Positions 33,061-41,203 of a DNA stretch of 64,000 nucleotides are shown here, piece by piece. This DNA comes from Alphaproteobacteria bacterium (lineage in GTDB: Bacteria > Pseudomonadota > Alphaproteobacteria > MPNO01 > UBA2964), in contig WLWZ01000007.1 in assembly GCA_012103315.1 (NCBI GenBank), positions 1-64,000 on the forward strand, given 5' to 3'. Positions within the stretch are counted from its first letter, which is position 1. Every line of letters begins with the position of its first letter. A program made the translations under genes and the position numbers. Under the pieces are notes generated by a model. It was given only the letters and a program-made list of their open reading frames with translations, had not been told where the DNA came from and ran no database searches.

Positions 33061-34296
33061 CTATTTAGGCGCGCCTTGCATCCCTTTTGGAACTTCCAGA
33101 TTAAACAGCTTCGCAGCATTTAAGCCGAGAATCTTGAGCTTATCTTCCTCGCTCAGACCCGGCATGTCCCAGATAACGCTCGGCGTATCGAAATCCCAAT
33201 GCGGCCAATCCGATGCATAAAGCAACGAATTCGGTGCATCGATCATCTCAAAGGTACTGGCCAATGCGCGTGGATGATCCGTTTCCAACGGTTGGCTGGT
33301 ATAGAACATTTCCTTCATATATTCGCTGGGCAGTTTCTTCAGCAATGGCGCTTCCGACTGACGCATGAGATAGGTGTGATCGAGCCGTTGCATCAGCCAC
33401 GGCACCCAAGCCAAACCAGATTCAATCCAGATCGTTTTCAGATCGGGAAATTTCTCCGGCACGCCGTTCCACACCCAGTTGGTCATGTGTACGACATTGC
33501 ACCACACAAAGCTCAGCGCGTGCATTGCCCCAAACTGATTGATCTGCTTGGTCCACTCATCCGCCCAGTAATATCCGGCATGGAAGCCAAGCGGTTTGCC
33601 CACTTCCTGCAGCAGACCATAAAGTTTCATATAACGATTGTGATGAACTGGTTTGTGACGCACAGACGTAATCATAAAGCCGATCACGCTGTCATTGTCT
33701 GCAAACTCTTCCACGGTCTTGTATGATAGCTCAGCATCACCAAACGGCAGATAAATCATCGCGCCAAGTTTGGGGTCGTCTTTTAATATCCGCTCGGCAA
33801 ACCACCGGTTATAGGCCGTCGCGAGGACCCCTTCCATGTGATATTGCGGATGGGTTCCAAGATTGAGCAGCTGTGTCGGGAAAACAACCGTGTAATCGAT
33901 GCCCATCGTCTCGTAAGCACGCTGCGCGAGAACAACATCGCGATGGACAGATTTATCTTCGACAGCCTCGCCACGCTTGCCTTGGTGGATCACTCTGCCG
34001 CCAACATCCTGATAGCGCAGTGCCAGGTCACCATTGAGTCCATAAGGCGGTGAACCTGTCCGGTTTTGGATATGATCGATGGCCTGAAATTTGAGGACCT
34101 CATCCTCAATATATTCGGCCATTTCGCCCCAGCTCTCGGTCTCGACATGGTGCGAGTCGATATCGACAATAAATTTATCGTCGAAATTGCGCTCAGCCCC
34201 CATTTGGCGAGCGCGTTCCAGAATATCACGCGTATCCGTATCCGCTGTGACTTCCTTTACCGATAGTTCACGAGGTGTTTCGACACCACTATCCAT
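33061..34296 (-). CDS. Amidohydrolase-family metal enzyme (ACMSD-like subgroup)
   Basis: 411-residue TIM-barrel amidohydrolase from ATG 34296, chosen because GGAG lies about 10 bases upstream; a GTG at 34362 would add 22 residues. Features are VDIDSHHVE (H-x-H-like metal site variant), HAGYYWADEW, WNGVPEKFPDLKTIWIESGLAWVPWL split as usual, and LYASDWPHWDF with the metal aspartate. It belongs to the amidohydrolase-related group containing aminocarboxymuconate-semialdehyde decarboxylase and 2-hydroxybenzoate decarboxylases. It could decarboxylate or hydrolyse an aromatic product. It is divergent from the ferritin-like gene, with about 136 bases between starts. Confidence 0.85.
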   Translation of the reverse strand: MDSGVETPRELSVKEVTADTDTRDILERARQMGAERNFDDKFIVDIDSHHVETESWGEMAEYIEDEVLKFQAIDHIQNRTGSPPYGLNGDLALRYQDVGGRVIHQGKRGEAVEDKSVHRDVVLAQRAYETMGIDYTVVFPTQLLNLGTHPQYHMEGVLATAYNRWFAERILKDDPKLGAMIYLPFGDAELSYKTVEEFADNDSVIGFMITSVRHKPVHHNRYMKLYGLLQEVGKPLGFHAGYYWADEWTKQINQFGAMHALSFVWCNVVHMTNWVWNGVPEKFPDLKTIWIESGLAWVPWLMQRLDHTYLMRQSEAPLLKKLPSEYMKEMFYTSQPLETDHPRALASTFEMIDAPNSLLYASDWPHWDFDTPSVIWDMPGLSEEDKLKILGLNAAKLFNLEVPKGMQGAPK

Positions 34297-34432
34297 AACC
34301 TGTCTCCAATCAAAGCCTTGTTTTCTAACATCACTATATCCGGCAAGTACGGTTCCCGCCACATCCCCGTAATGACAAATTCAAGTTCAACCGGTATCAA
34401 TAGGAAAAACCAATTCTGACAAAGGATGTTCG

Positions 34433-35242
34433 ATGAGTCTCAACGATAATCTTCAAGAACTAATCAAAATCTCCGCACCGTTGTGGGCTGGCGAAGCGGA
34501 GGTTGTTCGGACTTTTTGGGATTCCCCGATCCGCAGCTTGGAGACAGACTTGTTGTGGCTGCGTCGACAGTGTTTCAAGGAATTCAACGGAAAAGGCCTA
34601 GGTGAGCATAAGGACCTGGGAATTTTCCTGGGCCCGCTCACTGAAATCATCGAATCCTTTCCCAAGATCGATCGCGATGTCAGCCGCCATCACGTCGCAG
34701 ATTTGATCGAGACCATTCAGGACGAGTTCACCCATTACTGTCTGTTTGCCGATATCTATGACGCCATTCGGGATGAAAACACACCACCGCTCGACCCTCA
34801 CGCGTTGCAAATATGGGATGAAGATAAATACCTCACGGATATGCGCATCGAGCAAAATCATGCCCATGGCGAGATTGGGATACGTGCCAGCCATTTCACA
34901 GAAGGCGGCTATTGCACCTTATTCAGGGAAGGTATGCGACTGAAAGGCCGTGGCGGTAATGACGACCTTATCGCGGAAGCCTGTCGGGTTATCTACGAAG
35001 ACGAATTCGGACATATGCTTGGCGGTATCGTCGGGCTTGAAAATGAAGAAATGTCCGCTGAAGATTATGCCTTAATGACCGATCTCGTCGTAAAACAGCT
35101 CAGGGCGCGCATTAAAATGCGCAATGCGGAGTTTAGCTTCCCCTTAAGCGAAGAACGTATCGAAGCGATCTATAATGGCGATATCGAGCCGGAACCGTTC
35201 GACTTTGATAAAGCAGCTGACGTCATGGCGGCTGCACATTAG
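34433..35242 (+). CDS. Ferritin-like putative di-iron protein
   Basis: 269-residue all-helical protein, not tied to a named enzyme. Two candidate di-iron motifs are E98-F-T-H101 (IQDEFTHYCLF) and E191-F-G-H194 (YEDEFGHMLGG), with E147 and E157 in the helices between as possible further ligands. That is the ferritin/ribonucleotide-reductase-like pattern. No signal peptide. It starts a plus-strand run with the GNAT, CmcJ-family and EamA genes. Related ferritin-like proteins oxidise or cleave small substrates, but the reaction is unknown here. Confidence 0.75.
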   Translation: MSLNDNLQELIKISAPLWAGEAEVVRTFWDSPIRSLETDLLWLRRQCFKEFNGKGLGEHKDLGIFLGPLTEIIESFPKIDRDVSRHHVADLIETIQDEFTHYCLFADIYDAIRDENTPPLDPHALQIWDEDKYLTDMRIEQNHAHGEIGIRASHFTEGGYCTLFREGMRLKGRGGNDDLIAEACRVIYEDEFGHMLGGIVGLENEEMSAEDYALMTDLVVKQLRARIKMRNAEFSFPLSEERIEAIYNGDIEPEPFDFDKAADVMAAAH

Positions 35243-35252
35243 ATATGAAGAC

Positions 35253-35798
35253 ATGACTGAGGCGTTTCCTAAGAGAATCCGCACTGAACGCCTGCTTTTA
35301 CGCCCTTACCGCTGGGGCGATATAGATGATTTGATGAATTATGCTGTCGATGAGGAATGGTCGCGCTATACGCGGCCCCCTTTTCCTTACACCCGTGAAA
35401 ATGCCAGAGAATTCCTCGCGGATCGGGTTGCGCTATCACGCCCCGATCAAAAAGTCTGGTGTCTGGAACTTAATAATCAAATGATTGGTGACGTTGGATT
35501 TGCCTGGCACAGGCAGAGCCTCTCAGCTGAAATAGCCTACAGCCTTTCATCTGAGTTCTGGAACCGAGGCCTGATGACTGAGGCTTGCAACGTCGCGATC
35601 GACACCGTTTTCAATAACGACGAGACGCTAAACCGAATTTATGCTGCGATTGATACACGGAATGTTGCTTCGATCAGGGTTGCCGAAAAATTGGATATGA
35701 AACAGGAAGGCGTATTGCGTCAAAACCGCATGCAAAAAGGCCAACTCGTCGATGATGCCTGGTACGCCATCCTCCGCGAAGAATGGGTTACAAAATAG
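35253..35798 (+). CDS. GNAT acetyltransferase, RimJ/RimL type
   Basis: 181-residue N-acetyltransferase from ATG 35253 (MTEAFPKRIRTERLLLRPY), 10 bases after the ferritin-like gene; an earlier in-frame start would overlap that gene. Features are the TERLLLRPYRWGD N-terminal strand, IGDVGFAWHRQS, AYSLSSEFWNRGLMTEA with the acetyl-CoA pyrophosphate loop variant, and NVASIRVAEKLDMKQEGVLR. It transfers acetyl groups to amines. In this context it could modify the product of the neighbouring enzymes; the substrate is unknown. Confidence 0.87.
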   Translation: MTEAFPKRIRTERLLLRPYRWGDIDDLMNYAVDEEWSRYTRPPFPYTRENAREFLADRVALSRPDQKVWCLELNNQMIGDVGFAWHRQSLSAEIAYSLSSEFWNRGLMTEACNVAIDTVFNNDETLNRIYAAIDTRNVASIRVAEKLDMKQEGVLRQNRMQKGQLVDDAWYAILREEWVTK

Positions 35799-35880
35799 CT
35801 TTCATCTATTGCCATGGACGAGCCCTACCCTATTTCTGTATCCTGGCCCCACAACACTGCTTCCTTCGGAAGGAAAAACC

Positions 35881-36717
35881 ATGGCAACCGTCCTTGAAGA
35901 TAACGAGAATACTGTCCGCGCAACCGTTCAGTTCAGCATCAATGATGGCCAAACCCCTGTTTCCATGGTGAAGGAGCCAGGACAAGGCTCTGACACGCGC
36001 ACAGGTAAATATGAAGACCACGAGATTACAATTTACGATGGCCGCCCTATTGCCGATCAGCTTGATCTCGATAAACACGGCTTCATCCTGCGTGATTTCG
36101 ATACGGCGGTTACTGACTTCTTCGATGATGATCATGTCAAATCGGTCTACTACCCGGAAATGGAAGAGATCGTGAAACGGGAAACCGGTTGTAGTGAAGT
36201 GATTGTTTTCGATCACACCATCAGGGTCGATGACAGCGACATGGCGCAGACTCGGAAAGTCCGAAATCCCGTTAAAAATATGTACAACGACTTCACGCGC
36301 AATTCCGCACCGCAACGGGTACGCGACTTACTGCCAGCAGATGAAGCCGAGGCCAAACTCGGCAAACGATATGGTTCAATGAACATCTGGCGTCCGCTGA
36401 TTGGCCCCGTTGAAACCGCACCATTAGCAGTTTGCGGTTGGGACACTTTGCGTGAAGAAGATCTGCTTGTCGCCGAACGGCGCTATCAAGATCGTCTTGG
36501 CGGCGTACTCCACCTTACCCACAACCCCGATCAGCGCTGGTATTACTTCCCCAAAATGACCCGCGATGAAGTTGTGCTTTTGAAGTGCTTTGACTCTCTT
36601 GAAGATGGCACCGCGAAATGGACTTGCCATGGGTCATTCCAACCGCCACACATTCCACCTAACGCTCAACGAAGACAGAGCATCGAAATACGTACCCTTT
36701 ATTTCTACGACGATTGA
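35881..36717 (+). CDS. CmcJ/NvfI-family oxidoreductase
   Basis: 278-residue protein from ATG 35881 (MATVLEDNENT) with GGAAGGAAAA upstream. It carries the family pattern VFDHTIRVDDS, NDFTRNSAPQRVRD, NIWRPLIGPVETAPLAVCGWDTL and CFDSLEDGTAKWTCHGSF split by a short strand, ending SIEIRTLYFYD. Relatives include CmcJ of cephamycin synthesis and fungal AsaB/NvfI proteins, which take part in hydroxylation or methoxylation of natural products. The EamA transporter gene starts inside its stop codon (TTGA). A natural-product or xenobiotic step is plausible but unproven. Confidence 0.85.
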   Translation: MATVLEDNENTVRATVQFSINDGQTPVSMVKEPGQGSDTRTGKYEDHEITIYDGRPIADQLDLDKHGFILRDFDTAVTDFFDDDHVKSVYYPEMEEIVKRETGCSEVIVFDHTIRVDDSDMAQTRKVRNPVKNMYNDFTRNSAPQRVRDLLPADEAEAKLGKRYGSMNIWRPLIGPVETAPLAVCGWDTLREEDLLVAERRYQDRLGGVLHLTHNPDQRWYYFPKMTRDEVVLLKCFDSLEDGTAKWTCHGSFQPPHIPPNAQRRQSIEIRTLYFYDD

Positions 36718-37617
36718 CTGACAGTAAAACCTCTACACAAGACCTAACAACCAACAGGCGTCGTGCAATCCAGCGCGGCGCTTTTTGGATGGTCGTAGCT
36801 GCATTGTCCTTCACGACAATGCTGTTCTTTGTCCGTTATCTTGAAGGACGCTACCCTTCGATTGAGGTCGTATTTTTTCGAGCTCTTGCGGGGCTCGTGT
36901 TCGTCATTCCCATCTTGACCCGCCAAGGACTATCCGGACTGCGAACACAGCATTTCCCGATGCACGTATCGCGAACTGTCTTTGCCTTGGCGGCGATGTT
37001 CTTTTTCTATTATGGCGTCGCCCACGTCTCGATGTCAGAAGGCACTGCGTTCACTTTTGTTATTCCATTGTTTGCCACTGTTGGGGCAGCCTTGATCTTA
37101 CGCGAAACGGTTGATGCCCCCCCGCTGGATCGCAACGATTTGCGGCTTTATCGGAACACTGATCATTATCCGCCCTGGCTATGCGGAAATTTCTCTACCA
37201 GTGCTCGCCATGCTGTTATCTGCTGTTTTTTATGCGGGTTCCTGGCTCAGCATGAAAATTTTAACCCGGACGGACTCAGCCTCTCTCATTGTACTCTACA
37301 TGAATGTCATGATCGTGCCGTTCGCATTGGTCCCGACCCTGATTATTGGCAAGATGCCCAATTTGCCAGATCTCCTTATTCTTATTGGTGTGGGACTAAC
37401 CGGCTCATTCGCGCATTTTTGTCAGGCCCGATCCTTTGGATCAGCTGACGCCAGCGCCGTCATGCCGTTTGATTTCCTGCGTCTGCCGATGGCAGTTGCT
37501 TGGGGATGGTTCTTTTTCGCAGAACCAACCAATGTCTGGACTTGGGTGGGTGCCATGGTAATTTTTGCCAGCACCTATTACATCGCCTGGCGGGAATCCC
37601 GGATATCTAAAACCTAA
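36714..37617 (+). pseudogene. EamA/DMT-family transporter, frameshifted in a C tract
   Basis: Two frames together give a ten-helix DMT transporter. The TTG start at 36714 overlaps the CmcJ-gene stop. The first part encodes GAFWMVVAALSFTTMLFFV through ALILRETVDAP, then goes out of frame after seven C at 37117-37123. The +1-corrected frame resumes at once with RWIATICGFIGTLIIIRPGYAE, conserved in the family, up to 37617. Removing one C restores a full-length protein. With only one lesion and full conservation on both sides, it is a recent pseudogene, a phase-variable homopolymer or a sequence error. It would export or import small metabolites of the cassette. It overlaps the convergent racemase gene by 4 bases. 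Confidence 0.85.
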
Positions 37618-38333
37618 AAATCCCGGAACAATCGTCCGTACCCTGAAATTGAATCATTCACCCCTGTTTTGCGTAATGCATTCCAGACAATTGCACCAAG
37701 GGCAGACACCACCGTTACACCAAGCTCTTGTTCAATTGGTTCAATCACCTCCGCTGTCGCAAAGTGCGGACAGAAAATATGAATGGTATCGGTCTCCGGG
37801 TGTTCCTTCACAATTTTCTGCGCTGCTTCAAAGACCTCTTTATCATCAACCTGTCCTAACTTGATAAAGGTCGTATAGAGACAGCCATACCCGACCGGGT
37901 TCTTTCCCATCTCGCTGATATATTTAGCGTGGCGGTCATAATGGCTATCGTCGTAGGGATAGATGATTCCGACATTGTTTGACTCGAGAGCCTGATGGGC
38001 TTCGCGCTGCGCTCCAAAGCTGGTGATACATGGGATACCGATCTCTTTCTCAGTCGCAGCCGCCATATTATCCGAGTTACCAAATCCCTGCGAAACATTG
38101 ATCGGTACGCCGCCAAAACAGAACAAATCAACCCCTGCCCGCGCCATGGCGTGCGCTGCATTCAAACTAACCTCATAGGCTCGATCTACTTCATCACTAT
38201 TGCGATCAACCAGCGGCAACGTATTCACCACCAGAGTCACACCATCGGGAACAATCTTGTAAAACTCGTAAGGAAACACTTCCGTTGCTGCCGGCGGCGA
38301 TGTGTAGCCAATTCGCGCGCGATGTCCGTACAT
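37614..38333 (-). CDS. Asp/Glu racemase superfamily, maleate isomerase / arylmalonate decarboxylase-like
   Basis: 239-residue cytoplasmic protein of the Asp/Glu racemase fold. The two catalytic cysteines are C72 in LFCFGGVP and C188 in IFCPHFAT, matching the two-Cys maleate cis-trans isomerase layout. RIGYTSPPAATEV is the typical N-terminus. Reported relatives isomerise maleate to fumarate, racemise amino acids or decarboxylate arylmalonates. It stands opposite the EamA gene and may belong to the same catabolic region. Exact substrate not determinable. Confidence 0.86.
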   Translation of the reverse strand: MYGHRARIGYTSPPAATEVFPYEFYKIVPDGVTLVVNTLPLVDRNSDEVDRAYEVSLNAAHAMARAGVDLFCFGGVPINVSQGFGNSDNMAAATEKEIGIPCITSFGAQREAHQALESNNVGIIYPYDDSHYDRHAKYISEMGKNPVGYGCLYTTFIKLGQVDDKEVFEAAQKIVKEHPETDTIHIFCPHFATAEVIEPIEQELGVTVVSALGAIVWNALRKTGVNDSISGYGRLFRDF

Positions 38334-38452
38334 GGTCTAGCTCCCTGTCATTGATGACGTTTTGTTATAACTGTGATGCTCATGACTTCCTTCGCAAAAG
38401 GCCCTATATGAGCTGTTAAGCTTCAGACTAAAGCCAAACAAAGGAAAAACAA

Positions 38453-39832
38453 ATGTCCCAGAAATTTGACGCAATCATCATCGGTACCGGCCAGGCTGGA
38501 CCGTCTATGGCACAACGCATGACCGGTGAAGGCCTAAAAGTCGCCATAATCGAACGCAAACTATTTGGCGGCACCTGCGTCAACGTTGGCTGTATCCCGA
38601 CCAAGGCCCTCGTGGCCAGTGCGCGCGCAGCTTATATGGCAAAGCGCGGTGATGACTTTGGTGTCTCTATTGATGGCGACATCAAAGTCGATATGGAAAA
38701 AGTCAAAGCGCGCAAAGACGGTATCGTTAAACAATCGAATGACGGCGTAACCAACTGGATGAAGAACATGGACAATCTCACCGTGTTTGAGGGCCATGGT
38801 CGTCTGGAAAGCGCCAATACCGTCAGCGTCAATGGTCAGGCGTTGGAAGCAGACAAGATCATTCTCAATGTCGGCGGCCGCGCAACCGTGCCGCCAATCC
38901 CCGGAATCGAAGATGTCGACTACTTCACTAATACGAACATGATGGAAGTCGATTTTCTACCCGAACATCTCATCATCATCGGTGGCAGCTACATTGGTCT
39001 TGAGTTTGCCCAGATGTATCGACGCTTCGGCAGCCGCGTTACCGTCGTTGAAATGGGGCCGCGCCTCATAGGGCGTGAAGACGAAGATGTTTCAGATACC
39101 GTCAGAGAAATTCTCGAAAACGAAGGCGTTGAAATTCGCACAAACGCCAGCTGCATCAGCCTCGAAAACCAGGATGGCAATATCGTTTTGAATGCAGATT
39201 GCGATGATGGTGCTGAAAAGATCATCGGCAGCCATATTTTGTTAGCCGTAGGGCGCAAGCCGAATACAGACGATCTCGGTCTTGATAAGGCCGGCGTCGA
39301 AACCGATGAACGTGGCTACATCACTGTAGATGATACGTTGCAAACCAATGTCACTGGCATCTGGGCAATAGGTGACGTCAACGGCCGTGGTGCGTTTACC
39401 CATACGTCATACAATGATTACGAAATTCTCGCAGCGAATATGTTCGACAATGATCCCCGCAAGGTTTCCGACCGCATCACCAATTACGGCCTCTTCATAG
39501 ATCCACCCCTGGGCCGTGTCGGTATGACCGAAACTCAGGCACGTGAGTCTGGCAAGAATGTCCTAATCGGTAAAATGATGATGGCGCGTATCGGTCGCGC
39601 CAGGGAACGTGGCGAAACGCAGGGGTTTATGAAAGTTCTAATAGATGCCGACACGAAACGCATTCTAGGAGCCAATATTCTCGGCATTGGTGGTGATGAG
39701 GTCATCCATTCCCTGCTTGATATTATGTATGCTGGCGCGCCCTACACGGTGATCCAGCGTGCTGTTCATATCCATCCAACGGTGAGCGAGCTCATCCCGA
39801 CAATGCTGGGAGATTTAAAGCCACTGGAGTAG
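38453..39832 (+). CDS. FAD-dependent pyridine nucleotide-disulfide oxidoreductase
   Basis: 459-residue class I flavoprotein disulfide reductase, similar to mercuric reductase and dihydrolipoamide dehydrogenase. FAD motif IIIGTGQAGPSMA, redox pair C42-V-N-V-G-C47, NAD(P) motif IIGGSYIGLEFAQ, the second FAD motif IWAIGDVNGRGAFTH and the active-site HIHPTVSEL base are all present. It lacks the N-terminal heavy-metal domain and C-terminal CC of MerA, and no lipoyl-enzyme genes adjoin it, so the disulfide substrate is unknown. Good ribosome-binding site AAAGGAAAA. It stands alone, followed by an MFS gene. Confidence 0.9.
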   Translation: MSQKFDAIIIGTGQAGPSMAQRMTGEGLKVAIIERKLFGGTCVNVGCIPTKALVASARAAYMAKRGDDFGVSIDGDIKVDMEKVKARKDGIVKQSNDGVTNWMKNMDNLTVFEGHGRLESANTVSVNGQALEADKIILNVGGRATVPPIPGIEDVDYFTNTNMMEVDFLPEHLIIIGGSYIGLEFAQMYRRFGSRVTVVEMGPRLIGREDEDVSDTVREILENEGVEIRTNASCISLENQDGNIVLNADCDDGAEKIIGSHILLAVGRKPNTDDLGLDKAGVETDERGYITVDDTLQTNVTGIWAIGDVNGRGAFTHTSYNDYEILAANMFDNDPRKVSDRITNYGLFIDPPLGRVGMTETQARESGKNVLIGKMMMARIGRARERGETQGFMKVLIDADTKRILGANILGIGGDEVIHSLLDIMYAGAPYTVIQRAVHIHPTVSELIPTMLGDLKPLE

Positions 39833-39880
39833 CGGCGCCATGCCTTCTTGTCCGCTGCTGTCGCAGGGAGCGCTCAACCT

Positions 39881-39911
39881 TCAAATGATCTACAATAAGG
39901 ATATCATTTGA
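39881..39911. repeat. Inverted repeat before the MFS transporter gene
   Basis: TCAAATGAT at 39881-39889 and ATCATTTGA at 39903-39911 form a perfect 9-base inverted repeat with a 13-base spacer, flanked by AGCGCT at 39869-39874 and 39918-39923. It lies 32 bases before the TTG start at 39944. It could be a repressor site for the transporter or a weak terminator of the upstream flavoprotein gene. Confidence 0.5.
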
Positions 39912-39943
39912 GATTTTAGCGCTTAAAAGGAGGCGGCAGTCAA

Positions 39944-41194
39944 TTGACGACGACAAACCCGCCACCCGTTCCCTGGCATTTACAAGCGGCGGTTTACGGC
40001 ATTGGTCTGTCCAGCACGACAATGTTTTATCTGGCATCCGTGGTAGTGCCCCTATGGGTCGCCACGATTGAATCATCCCCCTTTCTAATCGGCGTTGTTC
40101 TCGGAGCGAGACACTTTCTGCCACTCTTTCTCTCCATTCACGGTGGCGCACTGATGGATCGCCTTGGTGGTCGTCGAGTCATGGTGTTCTTTGGCATCGT
40201 CGGAATCATAACACCCTTACTGTTCCCAATGATGCCATGGATTGGGGCAGTCCTCGTTTTACAAATGATCGCCGGTTTGTCTGACTCAATGGGTTGGCTG
40301 GGCGCACAAACTCTGATTGGTCATCATATGCGGGGTAGTACAGTCTATACCGCGAGATTGAGCTTCACCTGTCGATTTGGTCCCCTTTTCGTACCGCCAG
40401 CCATTGGTTGGGTATGGGATATTTATGGTTCAACATGGGCTTTTGTTGGACTTAGTGTTTGGGGGCTTGGCTTCCTGATTTGTGCGCTGATGCTCCCACG
40501 GCATGAGCAGGACCCAATCGCGGCAAAGACCCCAAAAGAAACACGCGTTCGAGTTCGTGATGTCATGCCGCGCATGGTTGATTACGTCGATGCCTTCAGG
40601 ATGCTGGGAATCCCCGCAATCGCGCTAATCGTCATGGTAAGTATGTTGTCCCATGTTGGATCATCGGTGCAGAGCAGCTTCTATGTTGTCTATCTTGGTG
40701 AACAGGGTTTCACGGGAACTCAAATAGGATCTTTGCTAACAGCAGCATCTTTCGCCGCTTTGGGTGGTGCGTTGTCCGCGCATTGGATGGCTCGACGATT
40801 CAAACCATTCTGGTTTGTGATGACAACCGTTTTGGCCGGTATACTCTCCGTCGCAGTAACACCGGCGATCGGGTTATTCTGGTTGCTTGTCGTCGCCTCA
40901 GCCGTTCGCGGCGCTGCCAATGGCGCCACCCAGCCAATAATCATTTCTACAGTCCTCAGAGCTGTTGGCCCTGAAGCTCGTGGCAAAGCAGCTGGAATGC
41001 GAGGAACCTGCAATCGAATTTCATCCATCGCTTCCCCCGTCATTATGGGGGGGCTGGCAGAACTAGTCGGCATTGAAACCAGCTTTTATCTAATTGGCGT
41101 GATTGCAACGGTGCTAATGGGGGCTCTTGTCGTCCATGTAAAACGCTCTGCAGCGCTAACGGGGGCCAACAAGATCTATAGCGAAGATGAATAA
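39944..41194 (+). CDS. MFS transporter
   Basis: 416-residue integral membrane protein with 12 predicted helices. The TTG start is supported by AAAGGAGGCGG about 10 bases upstream. The motif A loop GGALMDRLGGRRVMV between helices 2 and 3 is typical, and a charged central loop around 187-205 separates the halves (RHEQDPIAAKTPKE). It belongs to the drug/small-molecule MFS type with no clear substrate. A perfect inverted repeat upstream might control it. It is convergent with the helicase gene with a 9-base gap. Confidence 0.9.
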   Translation: MTTTNPPPVPWHLQAAVYGIGLSSTTMFYLASVVVPLWVATIESSPFLIGVVLGARHFLPLFLSIHGGALMDRLGGRRVMVFFGIVGIITPLLFPMMPWIGAVLVLQMIAGLSDSMGWLGAQTLIGHHMRGSTVYTARLSFTCRFGPLFVPPAIGWVWDIYGSTWAFVGLSVWGLGFLICALMLPRHEQDPIAAKTPKETRVRVRDVMPRMVDYVDAFRMLGIPAIALIVMVSMLSHVGSSVQSSFYVVYLGEQGFTGTQIGSLLTAASFAALGGALSAHWMARRFKPFWFVMTTVLAGILSVAVTPAIGLFWLLVVASAVRGAANGATQPIIISTVLRAVGPEARGKAAGMRGTCNRISSIASPVIMGGLAELVGIETSFYLIGVIATVLMGALVVHVKRSAALTGANKIYSEDE

Positions 41195-41203
41195 CTAAAG
41201 TTT

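Noticed and set aside
38453-39832. Mercuric reductase (merA)
   Set aside because: The disulfide reductase core is present but the C-terminal Cys pair, N-terminal metal domain and other mer genes are missing.
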